Shown piece by piece: positions 5,560 to 7,608 of a stretch of DNA of 7,608 nucleotides. Location of the stretch: contig JAFYLV010000115.1 in NCBI GenBank assembly GCA_017556885.1, positions 1 through 7,608 on the forward strand. Direction: 5' to 3'. The notes beneath the pieces are model-generated. The model was not told the origin of the DNA and did not search any database. It saw nothing but the letters and a program-made list of their open reading frames with translations. Origin of the DNA: Clostridia bacterium. GTDB lineage: Bacteria > Bacillota > Clostridia > Oscillospirales > QAMX01. A program made the translations under genes and the position numbers. Numbering within the stretch: position 1 is the stretch's first letter; each line of letters opens with the position of its first letter.

Positions 5560-5632
5560 TCTCCTGAAAGGACAGTTTCGTCCGCACACTTTCCAACTTT
5601 TGATTCTGATATATTTTCGGAGGTAACATCTC

Positions 5633-6628
5633 ATGGGTGAATTCAACGGCATGCCTTACAAGAGCCTTGGCGGCAGCGGCCTGAAGGTATCCAGCGTCGG
5701 ACTGGGTACATGGAAATTCGGCTATCCGGAGACGGGAGATGCCTCCCGTGTCGGCCGCGAAGAAGCCTTCCGTATTTTTGACCGTGCGCTGGAACTCGGC
5801 GTCACCTTCTGGGACACCGCCAACCGCTACAATTTCGGCACCGGCAACTCCGAGCGAGTGCTCGGCGAGTGGTTTGCCGCCCATCCCGAAAACCGCCGGG
5901 ATATCGTCCTTGCCACCAAGCTTGCCGGCGAGATGGACGGAAAGACCCCCAACCATGCCGGGCTTTCCCGCACCAATATCATCGAATCGGTCTATGCCAG
6001 CATGGATCGTATGAATCTTGACTATATTGACCTGCTCTATTTCCACTGGCCGGATCCCACCACCCCCCTTGAGGAAAGCCTGGAGGCGGTGGAGGATCTC
6101 GTACGGGAGGACATCGTCCGCTATTTTGCCGTGTCCAACTATACCGTCGACGGCATTCGGGAGATCCTGCGCATCTCCGGACAGATGTCCCGCCGCTGCC
6201 GTCCCGTAGCCATTCAGAACCGCTACGATATCATCGCAAAGGAGGCGGCCGACAAGCCCGGCGTGCTCTCTCTCTGTGCTGAAGAAGGGCTTTCCTACAT
6301 TGCCTGGAGCCCCCTTGCCTGCGGACTGCTCACCGGCCGCTATAACGATCCTGCCGCCGTCGGTGCCGGTAACCGTCTGGTGGATGAAAACACCCTTGCC
6401 GCCTACGGCCCGGAGGTGTTTGAAAAGCTCCGCGCCCTCGCGGAGATCGCCGCCGCAGAGGGCGTTTCCATGTCTCAGCTCACCCTTTCCTATATGATGA
6501 CCCTGCCCGGCATGGGCCCGGTCATTCCCGCCGCCTCTACCGTTGCCCAGCTGGAGCAGAATGCCCTCGCCGGCAAATACGTGCCCTCGGCGGAGGTCTG
6601 CGCCCGCATCCGTGCCATCGTCGGCTAA
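5633..6628 (+). CDS. Aldo/keto reductase
   Basis: A 331-residue NADPH-type oxidoreductase of the aldo/keto reductase superfamily, (beta/alpha)8 barrel, of the type that includes Kvbeta-like and YhdN/Tas-like enzymes. The catalytic tetrad is complete: Asp61 and Tyr66 (FWDTANRYNFG), Lys96 (VLATKLAG) and His138 (YFHWPDPTTP). Cofactor-site features follow: SNY (168-170), QNRYD (195-199), WSPLACGLLTGRY (225-237) and the phosphate loop VIPAAST (297-303), where PAAS replaces the more common PGAS. Length fits the family. The ATG has GGAGG 9 bases upstream. It is the first gene of an operon with the DUF3748 gene, which starts 14 bases after its stop. The substrate is not readable from sequence; such enzymes reduce aldehydes, ketones or sugars. 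Confidence 0.95.
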   Translation: MGEFNGMPYKSLGGSGLKVSSVGLGTWKFGYPETGDASRVGREEAFRIFDRALELGVTFWDTANRYNFGTGNSERVLGEWFAAHPENRRDIVLATKLAGEMDGKTPNHAGLSRTNIIESVYASMDRMNLDYIDLLYFHWPDPTTPLEESLEAVEDLVREDIVRYFAVSNYTVDGIREILRISGQMSRRCRPVAIQNRYDIIAKEAADKPGVLSLCAEEGLSYIAWSPLACGLLTGRYNDPAAVGAGNRLVDENTLAAYGPEVFEKLRALAEIAAAEGVSMSQLTLSYMMTLPGMGPVIPAASTVAQLEQNALAGKYVPSAEVCARIRAIVG

Positions 6629-6642
6629 AAGGAGTTTGAAAG

Positions 6643-7608
6643 ATGAAGAATTTCGGCTTTGAGCGCATTCTCACCTCCGGAGATTACGACCATCAGCTGA
6701 CCTGCACAAACGTTTTCTCCTGCGATTCCCGGGAGATCCTTTACGATACCCGTACCCAGGGACGCAATCCGGATGCCTCCGTCATCGAATCCGTCAACTG
6801 CGAGAGCGGTGAGATCCGCCTGATCTACAAAAATGATACCGGCGCCCGGGGTGCCGTGGTCACCTGCCACCCCACCGAGCGCAAGGCCTGCTTCATCAAG
6901 GGACTGGATCATCCGGAGATCAACGGAAGATACCACCTCACCTGCCGCCAGGGCGGCATCGTGAGCCTTGACGATATGTCCGATTTCTGCAATATCGATG
7001 CCCGTGATGTCCACGCCCCCTTCACCCCCGGCGCACTGCGCGGCGGCTCCCACGTACACGTTTTCTCCCCGGACGGAAAGTATATCAGCGACACCTACGA
7101 CGATGCCGTCTGCCACCGCCTGCGGTTGGAGCACGACGGCCCGGAGGGGGAGGCAAACCTGCGTAACGTGCAAATAAACATCCTCGGCCGCCCCGTTTCC
7201 GTTCCCGATCTTCCCGGCAACCACAGCGGTTCCGCCTTCACCTATGTGGCGGCACGGCTCCACTCCGATCCGAAGCCCGGCTCCGATGAGATCCGCACCT
7301 GCGAGGAGGAGACCTTTATCGGTCAGAACGGCTATGTGGATGCCTGCGGCGTCCGCCATGCCCACGCCCTTGCCGCCATCGGCGAGGTTCGCAATGCCGA
7401 CAACGAGCCCGTGCAGGAGGTCTATATCATCCACCTGCCCGAGGGTGAGATCCGCGACAGCGACGGTCCTATCGTCGGCACCCCCACTACCCGTCCGCTG
7501 CCGCCCGCCGGCTGCGAGCAGATCCGTCTGACCCATCTCTCCGAGCGGAAGATCCCCGGCATCCGCGGCACCCGTCACTGGCTGCGCACCACCCCCGACG
7601 GCCGTTGG
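6643..7608 (+). CDS. DUF3748 (YidR-type) protein, 3' end beyond window
   Basis: An open frame of 322 codons runs off the right edge without a stop. It starts at ATG 6643 with AAGGAG 8 bases upstream that overlaps the stop region of the preceding reductase gene, so the two are co-transcribed. The protein resembles E. coli YidR (DUF3748). Shared elements are the N-terminal HQLTCTNVFSCDSREILYD (17-35), the family hallmark FTPGALRGGSHVHVFSPDG (127-145), PGSDEI (212-217), GTPTTRPLPP (279-288) and RHWLRTTPDG (311-320). The repeated S/T-x-D-G-x-x-I/V pattern suggests a TolB/WD40-like beta-propeller. The family is about 400 residues, so perhaps 80-100 residues are missing here. No signal peptide or membrane segment is seen, so it should be cytosolic. 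Function is unknown; pairing with an aldo/keto reductase hints at carbohydrate or small-molecule metabolism (inference). Confidence 0.88.
   Translation, partial: MKNFGFERILTSGDYDHQLTCTNVFSCDSREILYDTRTQGRNPDASVIESVNCESGEIRLIYKNDTGARGAVVTCHPTERKACFIKGLDHPEINGRYHLTCRQGGIVSLDDMSDFCNIDARDVHAPFTPGALRGGSHVHVFSPDGKYISDTYDDAVCHRLRLEHDGPEGEANLRNVQINILGRPVSVPDLPGNHSGSAFTYVAARLHSDPKPGSDEIRTCEEETFIGQNGYVDACGVRHAHALAAIGEVRNADNEPVQEVYIIHLPEGEIRDSDGPIVGTPTTRPLPPAGCEQIRLTHLSERKIPGIRGTRHWLRTTPDGRW

Noticed and set aside
5486..6046. Minus-strand open frame overlapping the reductase 5' end and its promoter
   Set aside because: It is antisense to the conserved reductase N-terminus and has no start signals. It would place coding sequence across a clear promoter.
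6625..7578. Long minus-strand open frame (317 codons) opposite the DUF3748 gene
   Set aside because: The glycine/alanine/valine-rich translation is typical of the antisense of GC-rich coding DNA. The plus strand has the family signature and a ribosome binding site.

Overview
The window looks like a chromosomal segment of a GC-rich, endospore-forming Clostridia-type Firmicute. The basis is a complete cotJA-cotJB-cotJC spore-coat operon, strong AGGAGG-type ribosome binding sites, consensus sigma-A promoters and short A/T-rich intergenic regions between GC-rich genes. I cannot name a genus. I see no mobile element, CRISPR array, rRNA or tRNA. No gene-free stretch exceeds 300 bases; the longest is the 230-base divergent region 5403-5632.

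Left part, all on the minus strand and read right to left. A solitary 1-phosphofructokinase-like PfkB sugar kinase (3327-4256) has its own promoter. It is followed by a small YegP-type protein with two DUF1508 repeats (2887-3255), which has a near-consensus promoter and a strong terminator. Next is a two-gene operon: an SPFH/band-7 membrane protein (1734-2756, TTG start) whose stop codon overlaps the start of a 65-residue Arc-type ribbon-helix-helix protein (1537-1734). The promoter of this operon carries three GATATC-like boxes at exact 11-base spacing over the spacer, the -10 element and the predicted start site, which suggests an operator and possibly autoregulation by the operon's own DNA-binding protein. 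Last is a MATE-family multidrug/metabolite exporter (33-1409), with its own promoter directly behind the operon's terminator.

Middle part. The minus-strand cotJ operon (5402 to 4364) includes a 55-residue CotJA that is easily missed because it is so short, a GTG-started CotJB overlapping it by 8 bases, and a manganese-catalase-family CotJC with all five predicted metal ligands.

Right part, plus strand. An aldo/keto reductase (5633-6628) is driven by a clear sigma-A promoter. A DUF3748/YidR-family protein of unknown function follows 14 bases downstream and runs off the right edge of the window.

Most genes are familiar families. The points most worth a second look are the 11-base-phased operator with the coupled SPFH/ribbon-helix-helix pair, and the AKR-DUF3748 operon. 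Nothing here amounts to a demonstrable new defence or mobile system.
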